From Prunus persica (lineage: Eukaryota; Streptophyta; Magnoliopsida; Rosales; Rosaceae): 64,000 nt of DNA. Both the position numbers and the translations under genes were made by a program. This document shows, piece after piece, positions 34,497 through 46,548 of this stretch (positions are counted from its first letter, which is position 1; the number at the start of each line of letters is the position of its first letter). The notes under the pieces were generated by a model that saw nothing but the letters and a program-made list of their open reading frames with translations, did not search any database and was not told where the DNA came from. The stretch is from NCBI RefSeq assembly GCF_000346465.2, contig NC_034009.1, forward strand, positions 39,535,259 through 39,599,258, written 5' to 3'.

Positions 34497-37400
34497 CTCC
34501 CCTTTAAGTCTTGAGGTGATTTCACTCCAAGCATGCCTCTGAGATAATTGAATCTGTCTTTGGCCAGAGGTTTGGTAAAAATGTCAGCCAATTGTTCATT
34601 TGTAGGACAATATTCCAGATTGATTACCCCTTCTTGCAATGCATCCTTGATGAAGTGATACCTCCTGTCAATATGCTTTGTCTTCTGGTGGAATACAGGG
34701 TTTTTAGTGATTGCAATTGCTGAGATATTATCACAATGCAATGGAGTAGCTTCAGTTTGAAGCTCTCTAAAGTCTTCTAGCACAAAACGGAGCCAAATAG
34801 CTTGAGTAGTAGCCTCAGCTGCACTGATGTACTCAGCTTCTGCAGTAGACAGTGCAACACAGTTCTGTTTCACTGAGGCCCAAGAAAATACTCCACTTCC
34901 AAAACTAAACGCATACCCTGATGTGCTCTTGCAATCACCAACTGATCCTCCCCAATCACTGTCACAGTAACCAACTAGAATTGATCTTTTGCCTTTCACA
35001 TATTCAAGACCATAGTCCAGAGTTCCTTTGATGTATCTCAAAACCCTTTTAGCTGTTCCATAGTGTCTATTTGTAGGACAGTGCATGAATCTAGCTAGCA
35101 AGCTTGAGGCATACATGATGTCTGGTCTTGTAGCAGTTAAGTACAGCAAGCTACCAACAATGCTTCTGTATTGTTCTTCATTTGCAGCTCAACTCCCATC
35201 ATCCTTAGCTAGTTTCTCAGTGGCAACAAGGGGTGTTGTCACAGGTTTGCACTCAGTCAAACCAAACTTGCTCAACAAGGTGCTAGCATATTTCTTTTGA
35301 TGTAGAAATATACTAGACTCAGTCTGAATAACTCCCATGCCAAGAAAGTGATGAAGTAAGCCCAAATCAGTCATCTCATACTTAGCCATCATGTCTTCTT
35401 TGAATTCAGCCAACAATGCTTGACTGCTCCCTGTATACACAATATCGTCTACATAGATAGACACAATTAGAATCTCCTTATCTCCCCTTACTTTGGTATA
35501 TAAGGTTGTTTCACTTAAGCTTTTCACAAAACCACATTGAGTGAAGTAGCTGTCTATCTCTCCATACCAAGCCCTTGGGGCTTGCTTCAGACCATAAAGG
35601 GCTTTATGCAAACGATAAACCTTGTCTTCTTTACCTTTAATTACAAAACCTTCAGGCTGACTGACATAAACTTCCTCTTGCAGCACACCATTAAGGAAAG
35701 CAGACTTCACATCAAGCTGGAACAATTTCCAATCCTTTTGAGCAGCTAGAGCAATAAGTGTTCTAATGGTGTCCAATCTGGCTATAGGTGCATAAGTCTC
35801 ATTATAATCCAGTCCAGGCTTCTGAGCATACCCCTTAGCCACTAATCTTGCTTTATTCTTTTGCACTGAGCCATCCAAATTCAGCTTTGTCTTGTACACC
35901 CACTTAACTCCAATCACTGGTTTTTCAGTTAGTCTATCTACCAATTCCCATGTTTCATTCTTTTCAATCATCTGCAGTTCATCTTCCATAGCCTTAAGCC
36001 AAGATTCATCCTGAGCAACATCAGCATATTTTTCTGGTTCCATGATACACAAGTTACACTGAGCTAGAACATCATCTAGCCTTCTCCATTTTAGAGGGGT
36101 GTGATCATAAGCTTGAGTTCTCCTTTCTTCACTGCTTATATCACCTGGAGTTGATGAAATGCTCTCTTGCATATCCAAAGTTTGAGGTGTACCAGTAGAA
36201 TTCTCATTAGAACTGTCAGATTTCAAGTCCAAATCAACTTGGTTTTCAATTGAGTATGTTGTCATAACTGAACCATTTTTGTTTGTCCAATGCCAAGCAT
36301 TTTCTTCATCAAATGTCACATCCCTTGATAGTAAAAGCTTGTTAGAAACAGGATCAAAAACTCTATATCCTTTTTCACAAGTTGCATATCCCACAAACAC
36401 TCCCTTTGTACTCTTAGGATCCCGCTTGTGTCTCAATTCAGTTGGCACATGAACATAACACAGAGAACCAAACACTTTCAGATGTGCAATTCCAGGCTTC
36501 CTTCCACTATATGCTTCGAATGGAGTAATGTTGTTGAGAGCTTTGGTAGGACATCTGTTCAGCAAATAGATAGCTGTATGCACAGCTTCTGCCCATAGGA
36601 AATAAGGCATTCCCTTCTCATGTAACATTGATTTTGCCATCTCAATGACAGTTCTATTCTTCCTCTCAACTACTCCATTCTGCTGAGGAGTATAGGCCAT
36701 TGTAAGCTGCCTTTGAATGCCATTAGCTTCACAAAACTCCAAAAAATCAGTAGACATAAACTCTCCACCCCTGTCACTTCTTATGCACTGAACCTTGTGT
36801 CCAGTTTGTAATTCAGTCATGGACTTGAACTTCTTGAAACAAAAGAAGGCTTTTGACTTGTTTCTCAAGAAGTATACCCAAATCATTCTTGTGAAATCAT
36901 CTATAATCAGCATGAAATATCTGTTCCTTGCAACAGACTCATTTCTCATGGGACCACAGAGATCCACATGTATTAGCACTAGTACTTTGCTTGCTCTTTG
37001 AGCTTGATCTTTTGGAAAAACATTTCTGTGCTGTTTTCCAAATTGGCACCCGTCACACACACCACTTTGTTCTTCCAATTTTGGTAAACCATGTACCATT
37101 TCTTTATCACTTAGCTGCTTCAATCCTCCAAAATGCAGATGACCAAATCTCTTGTGCCAAATCCATGTGGATTGAAGAAAACTAGTCTTCATTAGTAACT
37201 GTTTTTCAGCTAGAAAAGAGACAGGATAGCATCTGTTACTCTTCATTTGCACCTTTATGATGAGATAATCCATGGATGGGCTATCAAATACCCTGCACAT
37301 CCCTTCTCCAAACACTAGACAGTACCCATGTTCATCCATCTGCCCAACACTTAGCAGATTTTCTTTCAATCCTGGCAGATACATTACTTCTCTGATGTAT

Positions 37401-38614
37401 TTCCTGCCCTTTGCTGTATCAATACTCAGTGAGCCAATACCAGCTACACTCACTAATGCACCAGTTGGCATTTGTACTCTCCCAGCTACATTAGTTCTCA
37501 CATCAACCAGCAAATCTAAATTTCCTGTCATATGATTGCTGCAGCCACTGTCAATGTACCATTCATTGGTTTTGATCTCAGTGGTTGAGCAATTGGCATA
37601 AAACAGGTTTCCTGTAACCTCCATTTGATTTACACAATTAGCCTTCTGCACATTTTTGCTCACTGTACAGTCTCTAGCAAGATGTCCAACTCTGTCACAG
37701 TTATAGCATTTTGGTTTTCCCTTATACCTGCACTCACCAAAATGATGCTTTGAACACACCTTGCATTGAGGCTTTGTGTTTTCCTGATTTGAGAACTGTG
37801 TTGAAGTGTGGTTCTGTGCAGAATAATTATTCTGCTGTGTCTTGTCTTTTGCCTCCCATGACTTCCCTTTAGAGTTCCAGCTTCTCTGTGACTTAGATGA
37901 ACCAGACTGAGAAGCATTTTTGTTCTGACCCTTTGAATTCACAGTGAATGAGGCAAATGCCTTCTCAGCTGTATCAACACTATGCATTTCAAGCCTTTGC
38001 TCCCGACTCTTCAAAATGGCAGTTACTTCCTGCAAATCCACAGTTTCTAGTGTCTTTGTGTTTTCAATCACAATGCATATAGGGTCATACTTCTTACTTA
38101 GACTAATTAACACCTTCTGAACCTACCTCTCATTTGACAGAACTTCACCAAATGTTTTCATTTGGTTAATCAATTCAGTTAGTCTAGTAAGATATTCAGA
38201 TAAGGTTTCACTATCACGCATCCTACTGTATTCAAACTCACGTCTAAGGTTTTGAAGCTTTACCGATCTAACATGCTCTCCACCATGATATTCTGAGTAC
38301 AGCAGATTCCAAGCCATCTTTGCAGAGTCAGCATTGGCAATTCTGGGAAAAATCTGATCAGAAACAGCATTTTGAATGATACCCAAGGCCTTCGCATCCT
38401 TCATGAGAATCGCAGCTGTTTTCTCATCAACTTCTTCTTCTGAACCATCCTCAGATTCCTGCTTCGTCTTTGAATCTGGGATTAAAAACCCCTTCTCTAC
38501 CAAACCCCATAAACCATATGATCTGAATATGGTTACCATCTTAATCCTCCAAAATTCATAGTTCTCACCTGAGAAAATGGGGATTCTAGCCTCTGAACTT
38601 CCAGATCCAGCCAT
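34484..38614 (-). pseudogene. Copia gag-pol polyprotein with two in-frame stops
   Basis: A single frame of 1376 codons starts at the ATG ending at 38614. In order it holds: a gag region (GENYEFWRIKM, ETLSEYLTRLTELINQM), zinc knuckle CYNCDRVGHLARDC, protease DSGCSNHMTG, pre-integrase HKRFGHLHFGGL, integrase (VDLCGPM, SDRGGEF, NGVVERKNRT with the catalytic Glu), RT (ARLDTIRTLIALAAQ, SIYVDDIVYTG) and RNase H (YCDSDWGGSVGDCKSTSGYAF, TAEAEYISAAEA). The frame is closed only by a TAG near 38123, in gag, and a TGA near 35189, between RT and RNase H. All catalytic motifs look intact. It resembles the Tork/Tnt1 group. Confidence 0.93.
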
Positions 38615-38753
38615 TACGAATTTCAGATTCGCCTGGAAACAAGATGTTTTCAGATTTGACCCTTGATCGAGCTCAATCAGCTTCGTGAGCTTAGAATGAG
38701 CTCACCTCGATCGATTTTCTTCACAGAACAACGCCCAGCTTCAGATAATCAAA

Positions 38754-38769
38754 CTTGGCTCTGAGGCCA
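38754..38769 (-). other. Primer-binding site of the copia element
   Basis: On the minus strand TGGCCTCAGAGCCAAG directly follows the 5' LTR. It resembles the initiator tRNA-Met site (TGGTATCAGAGCC) with two changes. Confidence 0.65.
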
Positions 38770-39096
38770 TGTTAGAGTTTTAGGATCTGAGTGTTAGATA
38801 TTGTGAGAAGAGAGAAGAGAATTTAGTGAAAATTTCCAATACTGCTCTGCTATACGTGTAGCAGAGAGAACATTCTCTTTTGCTATATATTTTCAGTACA
38901 ACAACACACACTTGGTGTGAGAAGAAAAATGACTGTTATGCACAGTACCAGCTGGATGCTTTCCATCAAAGTAATCTCAGCCATTCACTATCTAACCAAT
39001 CAAGCTATGACACCTGGACTAAGTATAAAGAAATACAACTAAGCAGAAAACAAGACTCTTAATCCTGAAATCAACTTAAGCACTTATAATTCAACA
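38770..39096 (-). repeat. 5' LTR of the copia element
   Basis: Matches 34170-34496 with about four differences. It now lies directly upstream of BURP copy 2 but points away from it. Confidence 0.93.
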
Positions 39097-39142
39097 TTGT
39101 TACCATAAGAGCCAGCTCCGACTTTCTTTAATTTCAGTCCTA

Positions 39143-40366
39143 ACGGGGTTTCATCTTCCACTCATCTTTGCTCTTCTCAGTGTAAGCTCTGCAATTTGAT
39201 TAACTTTCCCATTATCTCTCACTGTACTCTATATAAAGGAATAAGTGTCGTCCACTAATTAATTACACTTTGTGAGATTTGATTTTAATTAGAGTTCGAA
39301 TTGATGTTGCAGCTAGCAGCGGTGGCACTGGCAAACCATGCTGCTCAACCAGCACCTCAACTTTACTGGAACTCCGTCCTGCCAAACACACAAATGCCAA
39401 GAGCTATCAGTGAACTTCTGCATCCTGGTTTGTGTTGAATAAATATAGTATGTTACTGGAGTACGTATGGCAACATATTCACAAATGTGTCACGTATTTT
39501 CCAATATGACGTTGATATATAATTGCAGACTCCACAAACGAAGAAAAGAGCACAAATGTCATGAATGCTGTTGGGAATGGAAAGCCAATTGACCACAAGG
39601 GCAACCTGAAAATACTGTACTACCACAGCTTGCACGACGCCCATTTTCTTACAAGAGTGATGATCGTCCCACTGACAATCAACTCCATTATAAAAACGTA
39701 GCTATTTTCTTCTTGGAGAAGGACATGCGCCCTGGCACAACAATGAGCTTCCAATTCCCTAGAAATTCAAACACGGCTACTTTCCTGCCACCAGAAAGAG
39801 CTCAATCGATCCCCTTCTCCTCTAACAAACTACCAGAAATTTTCAACCATTTTTCAGTGAAGCCAACATCTGTGGAAGCCAAAACAATTAAGCAAACAAT
39901 CGAAGAGTGTGAGGCTCCAGGCATTAAGGGAGAGGAAATATATTGCGCCACATCTTTAGAATCAATGGTTGATTTTAGCACTTCGAATTTTCGAACAAGA
40001 AACGTTCAAGCAATCTCGACAGAGGTATTGGAAAAAGGTGCCACCATGTCCATGCACAAGCATACAACAATGCCGGGACTGAAGAAGTTGGCAGGTGACA
40101 AAGTCGTTGTGTGTCATAAGCAGAACTATCCCTATGCTGTGTTTTACTGCCATGTAATAAAACCAACAGCAGCTTATGTTCTCTCCCTGAAAGGCGATGA
40201 TGGGGTGAAGATTAAAGCAGTAGCCATCTGCCATCTAGACACATCAGAATGGAACCCAAAGCATTTGGCCTTCCAAATCCTCAAAGTTAAGCCCGGAACA
40301 ATTCCCATCTGCCATTTCCTTCCCACTGATCATAGTGTCTGGGTTCCGAACCACAAATCTGCATGA
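39143..40366 (+). pseudogene. BURP-domain (RD22-like) gene, copy 2, disabled
   Basis: The exon structure matches copy 1: exon 1 39143-39181, exon 2 39313-39427, exon 3 39529-40366. Three defects are visible. The start codon is ACG instead of ATG (39143). The promoter is split off by the copia insertion. Within exon 3 a frame change near 39590-39600 separates the N-terminal part from the BURP frame. The BURP domain is more complete than in copy 1 (FFLEKDMRPGTTMSFQF to WVPNHKSA) and has all four CH pairs with spacing 10-25-25. It lacks the 63-bp repeats and has one non-repeated equivalent segment. Confidence 0.88.
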
Positions 40367-42059
40367 TCATCACTTAGCACTGTACGTATAATAAGCTTGC
40401 ACCCCTGTATAATTATCTCCCTACTCTACTTATTTCTGCCTCTTCATGTGGTGTAAGATATATGATGAGATGAAGTTTTTGGGATTAGTGGTCGGGTTGC
40501 CTTAAAAACACAGATTACAGAAACTGCTTGAACTTAACCCGATCATGTTTTCTCTTGTACTCGTAAAGCATGCTGTTGTGGTTCTACTTAATTTCGTTCT
40601 CCCCAATGTTTGAGTGTTTAATTGTTACGTTGGATAATGCTTGTAGTTAGAGAAGCCTTCATTTATATCAAAGTCCTCAACTTGTAAAGATATCAATGGT
40701 CCTAGTGCTGCCACGTGTAAGAAGATTGAAGAATAAAGCTGTTGAGATATTGTTAGACCTGTTATGCAGTTTAGGAAAACTGTTAGTATTGATAAGAGAA
40801 GGTTAGAGATGTTAGAGAGGTTAGAAAACACGTGAACAAGGCTTTAACTCAGCTGATATAAAGTCTGTAGTTGTGCTCAGTTGAACTTAATGAGAAATAC
40901 AACAAGTCTCTTCTCTATCTCTGAAATTCTCTCTGCTCTCTCTGCTTTACTTCTTTTGTCTCTGCTCTACATTTTTTTTCAATCTTCCTATCTTAACAAA
41001 ACTATCAAGAATTAATGCATCCAGAAACATATATACCAAGACGCAAAACAACATATTTTTCATGCTCTGTCTGTAACACCAAAGCAAACTTCCTTTATCA
41101 CAAAAGGATCAAATTCCAGTACTAATCTAATCCATCATGTAAAGCATACAATCTACAAGTGCCTCCCTTAATTTGTCCATTGGATATATATGTCACTTTT
41201 TGGTAATTTGGTATAGCAGCACCACGTAGTCTTGAAATAGTAGTGCGGCTATACCAAATATACCATTTGCCCCTGCATTTAACAGAAAAGTAAACAAAAT
41301 TGACGGTAGAACTATTTGTCCTAACGAAACTGCAGTTGAAAGACCATGAGAACGATTTTGAAAATTGAGGGACTCAAATGAAAATTGGGTCTAAGTTCAA
41401 GAACCAATAAAACGATTAACCCATAGATTTTGGATCCAGTACCACATCCCAAAGAGAAAACCACAAGTTTGCAAGCAAGTTTGTCCATAATAACACTACG
41501 TACAGTATGGGCAGTGCGCTAGACTCATCTCACTTTCTCAACCTATCCTATAGTTGTCTAAAAGAGTTTCTAATTTAATGTACTGAGATTTACGAAAGAA
41601 ATATCAGAGAAACAATTTTCAGGCAATAAAAAAATGTCTTGGCAAGAAAATGTACAATTTGTTACATAACTTATTAAATATGAACAGTTGAAAGAAAAAA
41701 GAATCTGGATGAGGGATTTGCAAATTCCTATGGCCCAATTACCTTTTTTTCTTTGTTGTTTTTTTTTTTTTTTTTTTGGTTCTTTTGATCCAGTAGCATA
41801 TTCCAAAGAATGAAAACCACAGGCATGCAATGCAAGCTCTTTTCCCACGTTTTCCTCTGTTTTTCTCCTATCATGGAAGTGATTAAAACACACCTCTAAG
41901 CTTGTTTTGCGTTTGGTAGCCGAGTGTAAAAGCTCAATGCAAGATAGTTTGAGGTAGAATTTTCTCCTATTTTATTAGGACAATGATAATTAAAAAAAAG
42001 TGTGATTCATTGAATATTTGCGGGGTTTTGTTCAGACCTGACAAAGTTCTAAGTCAACA
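40367..42059. other. 3' flank of BURP copy 2 and intergenic DNA
   Basis: 40367-40570 is conserved with the 3' flank of copy 1. At 41203-41260 a GGTATAGCAGC...GCGGCTATACC pair loosely resembles the palindrome arrays. No gene seen. Short ORFs at 41570-41893 have no domain. Confidence 0.45.
40740..40998 (+). mobile_element. Possible copia-type solo LTR
   Basis: Starts TGTTGAGATATTGTTAG and ends CCTATCTTAACA. A CT-rich end after AATGAGAAATACAACAAG is typical of small copia LTRs. The flanks AAAGC and AAACT do not match well, so this is tentative. Confidence 0.4.
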
Positions 42060-42238
42060 CATCAAATTCCTTTTTCCAACATGCAACAATTGTATTTGAT
42101 TCCCAATTTTTTCTGATATACATCACATCATGCCACTTGCATCAAATGAATTTAATTGAGTGAGGCAATGGGAAGTAATTAAGCTCTGTATTCGTGGGTG
42201 GAGTGTTACTTCTGGAACCCTAATAATTCGTCCCTACA
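42060..42238 (+). promoter_or_regulatory. Orphan copy of the BURP promoter
   Basis: Matches 33950-34130 almost base for base (CCAACATGCAACAATTG, GAGTGAGGCAATGGGAAG) but ends before the TATA box. No BURP exon follows. It marks a lost or incomplete third gene copy. Confidence 0.8.
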
Positions 42239-42507
42239 GGACTCTAGAACTCTCAAACTTCTTACAAGGACTACTTAACTCTATAGCTTAATGCATATAG
42301 CATATATATGCAAACACAATTAGAAATTCTACAACAGAAGCAAGATCAATCTCACTATGCCTTCTAAACAAACAAACAAATAAAACAAGCATATTAATTG
42401 CTTTAATCACTCTACTAACATCAACACAGCACACTTAGTTTACTAACAGATGATATAGAAAGGAAAAAAAAGGACCAATAGGGAGAAAATGGTGAACTAA
42501 GGAGAGA

Positions 42508-42987
42508 CTAATACTTCTGGTCCTTAGAAGGCATAACAGAAATAATAGAGCACACTGCTTGAATGCAAGTCAGTATTAGGAGCAAAACAGCTGCAATGAA
42601 AGAAATAGTTGCCCAAGGTGTATTGAAATAATGTTGCCTCAAATTTGCCTTCCATTTGTTCCAAGGCTTTCTGCAGTAGCTATTAAGGCGCTCAGAAAGA
42701 ATAGCAAAGTAGAAGCTTTCACGATACACTGCAATTCCTTTTCCGAGGTTGTTAATCAGAGTGCACACCTCATTGTAGTCACCAAGCATATTTTTGACAA
42801 TCCCATCCTTCAGAAGGAACTCCACATCCTTTTCGGTGTTCACAAACTCATCCATGAGTGAAACATAATCACTTATGTAATTCTTACGGCAATGGCACTA
42901 TTCAAAGGCAATGAGGTTACGGAGTGTGAGCTCTGTGTAATCGTGTATTTTTAGTTTTGGAATTTCTAGAATCCCATCGTTGAATTG
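42508..42987 (-). pseudogene. DUF247 gene fragment (C-terminal part)
   Basis: The minus strand encodes FNDGILEIPKLKIHDYTELTLRN, then an in-frame TAG after LIAFE, then YISDYVSLMDEFVNTEKDVEFLLKDGI. The C-terminal membrane helix (about ATISFIAAVLLLILTCIQAVC) and the end are intact. This is the usual C-terminus of DUF247 proteins. The N-terminal two thirds are missing because a copia element adjoins at 42988. Confidence 0.88.
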
Positions 42988-43199
42988 TGTTAACGCAGCT
43001 TTCCTTTCCTAGCCTACACGGAAGTCAACTTCACAATCTCCTCCTAGCAATTAGTCTTTCCTGCTGTAAATCAGATTTCCTACTGTAAATCGGATTGTAT
43101 TCATGTCTATATTATTTCCTACTTTAAGTAGATATCTTGTACTAGTATAAATAGGGACTTTGTGTAATCTGTTAAATACAAGGAAATATATACTCTGCA
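42988..43199 (+). repeat. 5' LTR of the truncated copia element
   Basis: Placed by its TG...CA ends and by the adjoining tRNA-Met-type primer site. No second LTR is available for dating. Confidence 0.75.
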
Positions 43200-43267
43200 T
43201 GGTATCAGCCTAACCTAGGGTTCTCTCTCTCTCCCTTATTCGATCCTCTTCTCCTTTAGGTCCACCT

Positions 43268-45290
43268 CATGGCTTTGTCTGAATCCACCATCTCCCTCCC
43301 AAGCCCCAACTCTTCTATTTTATCAAGCTTATTGACTCCAACTATCTTCTTTGGCTCCGCCAACTCAAACCCTTTTTAGTCGGCCATGACCTCTGGAAAT
43401 TTATCGATGGCATTCATAAACAACCTTCTGCCCACACCTCCACCTCTACCACCGCAACACCCACAACCACCACCACTCTTACCCAAATCAATCATGCCCA
43501 TGCTCAGTGGTACCAACAAGACCAACTCATTGTTAGCTACATCACCAATACACTCTCTGAGTCCATTCTCTTTCTCACTGTTGGTTGCACCTCTGCCCGG
43601 GATCTCTGGGAGTGTCTCCAACGCCACTTCTCTCAATCCAGTATGGCCAGTGAATCTACTCTTCGTTTTAAACTCATGGATTTGCAAAAAGGCTCTGAAC
43701 CCACTTATGCTTACATTCGTCATGCTAAGTCCTTTGCCGATTCACTGGCTGCCATCAATGAACCTGTCTCCCCAAAAGAACTTGTCACTACTGTGCTTTG
43801 GGGTTTAAGACCCTATTGCAACATCCTCGTCACAGCAATTCTCAATTTCCCTCTGCTTCCTAACTTTGCTAATCTTCGTGCTCGTTTGTTAGCATTTGAC
43901 GCACAGACTCCTTGAATCTCTCCTGATCAAAACACAGCGCAAATGGCCACCCAATCCTCTCCTCACACCACCGGTCATACTTCCTTCCCTTCTCACCGTG
44001 GTGGTGGCTCTTCCAACAACAGGCGTGGTGGCCTCGGTGGCTGGCGCAATAGCGGCCGGGGTGGCTGGCGCAGCTTCTCATCTTCCTGGAGCAACCCGTG
44101 GAATGGCTTCCAGCAGCTCCAATGACCTAATCAACCATGGCCTCCTTTTGCTCCAAGTTCTGGATCTCAAAGCAACTGGCCTTCCTTTCAGCCTCCTTGG
44201 GCCTAATCTGCCGCTTCTATCAAACACTTTGCCCGGCCCAACTCAGCTCCTGGTGTCTTGGGACCCGCTTGGTGCACTACCTGCAATACCAATCACATAC
44301 TACTACAATATGTCCTCATCGCTACAATGGCCCAGAATCCTTTCTTTGCTAGGGCTCAATTCATGTAGCCACCTGACTCTACTTGGTACCCTGACACAAG
44401 TACCACTCATCATATGATTGGTAGTCCTTCTAATCTCCAAAATCAATCCTTCTAATCTCCAAAATCAACAGCCATATCAGGTTCATAATTCTGTATTTCT
44501 TGGTAATGGAGATTCTCTCCCTATCTCTCATACTAGCTCTCTCTTTTGTCTTCCATCTCTTCGTACTAATCTTCTTTTTGTTGCCCATTTTACTTGTGAT
44601 AATTTAGTTTTCTTTGTCTTTACTCTTGACTTTTATCAAATCTATGACTTATGTACTGGTTCGTTACTCTTTCAGGGCCCTTCTAAAGATGGTCTTTACC
44701 CACTTTCCATCTCCTCTCACTCATCCATAGTCCCCCATGCCCTTACCACCGTGCACTCTCCTGCTTGGCATCATTGCCTTGGCCATCCATTCCATCGTGT
44801 GCTCTCTCATTTAGCGCCATCTCTAGGCTTTAAAGTTTCTCATGCTTTCTGTAAGGATTGTGCACTTAGCAAATCCACCAAACTGTCATTTCTTAGTAAT
44901 AAAACCTTTGCCCCATCTCCCTTTTATTTAATTCACTCTGATGTATGGATGTCCTCGGTCATTTCTGTCACTGGTTATCGCTATTATGTCTTGTTTACAG
45001 ATGACTTTTCTCGTTACTCCTGGATCTATCATATGCACCGTAAAAATGAGGTCTTTTCTCACTTTCAAACCTTTCTTGCTATGGTTAAAAATCAATTTCA
45101 CACCACTGTACAAATTCTTTAAAGTGACAATGGCACTGAATATGTTAATAATGCTTTCTCTGATCTTTGCAGTCAACTAGGCATCCACCAACGTTTCACA
45201 TGTCCCCACACTCCCCAACAAAATGGCCTAGCTGAACATAAACACAGACACATTGCCACCATGATCTGTCCCCGGTCATTTATTCAACCA
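43268..45290 (+). pseudogene. Copia gag and partial integrase, frame-broken
   Basis: The ATG at 43268 opens a gag with LIKLIDSNYLLWLRQLKPFL and FKLMDLQKGSEPTYAYIRHA in one continuous frame to a stop near 43915. A Gly/Arg-rich stretch follows (GRGGWRSFSS, 43943-44125). The pre-integrase motif WHHCLGHPFHRVL (about 44760) and the integrase core follow: IHSDVWM, FTDDFSRYSW, SDNGTEYVNN after a stop near 45120, and PQQNGLAEHKHRHI with the catalytic Glu. Coding similarity ends near 45280. Confidence 0.82.
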
Positions 45291-45510
45291 TCTTGACCTT
45301 TTGCTTGATCATTTTCCACAAGCAACCGTCCACGTACCCCAATAATTTAAAAGGGCTGATGATCTTTAATTTGGTGAAAGCTTCTATCTACCTACCGTGC
45401 TATATATGAGCTATGCAATCGTGACCGTGTTACATGACGTCCCAATGTCGTAGGGATAAAAAAATAATAGTCATGGTTTTCTTATTAATGTCAATACATT
45501 CATAGCAAAG
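45291..45510. other. No gene recognised
   Basis: Unique-looking DNA between the copia break and a SINE-like element. Confidence 0.4.
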
Positions 45511-45625
45511 AGCTTGTAGCTCTAGTGGTTAAGAGCAATTACCCATGCACTTGAGATATTTTGTGTTTAAATCCCCTCTTCCCCAATATTTCTTGTATAA
45601 AAATAAAAATAACAATAATAATGAC
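45511..45625 (+). mobile_element. SINE-like element (tRNA-derived)
   Basis: AGCTTGTAGCTCTAGTGGTT resembles a pol III A box, and GTGTTTAAATCCCC about 40 bp later a B box. The element ends in an A-rich tail (AAAAATAAAAATAACAATAA). Target duplications were not resolved. Confidence 0.5.
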
Positions 45626-46039
45626 ATTAATGTTGTATTCTATAAAGTGTTGGACATGTTTTATACCCCTTTCTTGCAAATTACAGTTTGCCACGTGTAC
45701 AAAAATAATAGATAAGTGTTGGACATCAAGAGCACTTACATATAGGTTTAATAGGTAAGTTTTGAATATTTCTGTATTTAGCTTTAAATATTGAAAATCA
45801 ACCTATTAGCATATTAAAGATTTGTCCATATTCGACGTACATTCTCTTATTTTTCTCTCATTGAAGTAAATACAAAACTAAGCACATAGTGGGAAAGTGC
45901 GTCACGATTAGGGGTGGGTTTAGTCTAGGTTGGTTCATTTTTGGGCTCAATTTGAACACCGAACTGTAAGCTTCGGTTTGGCTATTTTGGAAACCGAAAC
46001 CAAACCATAATTGATGAAAACCGACCACTTCGATTACCT

Positions 46040-46548
46040 TCTGGTCTTCCAACCAGAAGAAAACTCAAAACTTTAACCATACCAAGTGCAACAGAATTAC
46101 ACCAGGCTGGATTCAAGTTTATGATGGTTAAAGATAAAAACTTATTTGACATACAATTTGAGAATGGAATCCTCAAAATTCCACACCTGCGAATACGGGG
46201 TTTAACAGAAATTTTCTTCCGCAATCTTATTGCCTATGAGCAGTGTGAGCTTCATGATCATTACATCAACGACTATGTCTTCATCATGGACCGCCTGGTC
46301 GACAGTGCCAGGGATGTGGAATTGCTTGTGAAGAGTGGAATTCTTGAATCTATGCTACCGGACAGCGAGGCAGCAGGGGAATTTATTAATTCTCTTGACT
46401 TGGGGCCTATTTTAGGCAAGCTTGAAACAAGACTATTTCAGTTCACCATGGGCTGGCCTGTCTATTATTGTAGCCGCTATACTAGTTGTGCTCACATTTA
46501 TTCAAACAGTGTGCTCCGTAATGGCGCTGTAGGTTCTTCATTTCCTCA
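46040..46548 (+). pseudogene. DUF247 gene fragment (C-terminal part), plus strand
   Basis: The frame TLTIPSATELHQAGFKFMMVK is followed by FDIQFENGILKIPHLRIRG, AYEQCELHDHYINDYVFIMD and ARDVELLVKSGILESML, the typical second half of DUF247. After KLETRLFQ a deletion changes the frame. The membrane segment (GLSIIVAAILVVLTFIQTVC) then continues in the new frame to a TAG at about 46548. The N-terminal half is absent. The sequence upstream (45905-46035) is transposon-like. Confidence 0.87.

Larger units (their letters stand above)
34170..39096 (-). mobile_element. Nearly intact Ty1/copia retrotransposon
   Basis: A 4927-bp element with 327-bp LTRs at 34170-34496 and 38770-39096, which differ at about four positions. 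It is flanked by perfect 5-bp repeats TTGTT (34165-34169 and 39097-39101). One long gag-pol frame runs on the minus strand with integrase before RT, the copia order. It landed in the 5' end of BURP copy 2. It is young by LTR similarity and lacks only two codons to be open throughout. Confidence 0.95.
42988..45290 (+). mobile_element. Truncated Ty1/copia element inside a DUF247 gene
   Basis: A 212-bp LTR (42988-43199, TGTTAACGCAGC to TACTCTGCA, with TATAAATAG at 43147) is followed by the primer site TGGTATCAGCC (43200-43210), gag and part of integrase. The sequence breaks off near 45290. RT, RNase H and the 3' LTR are absent. Confidence 0.85.

Noticed and set aside
42988..46548. DUF247 pieces at 42508 and 46040 as two halves of one gene split by copia
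   Set aside because: They lie on opposite strands and both encode the same C-terminal half, so they are separate remnants.
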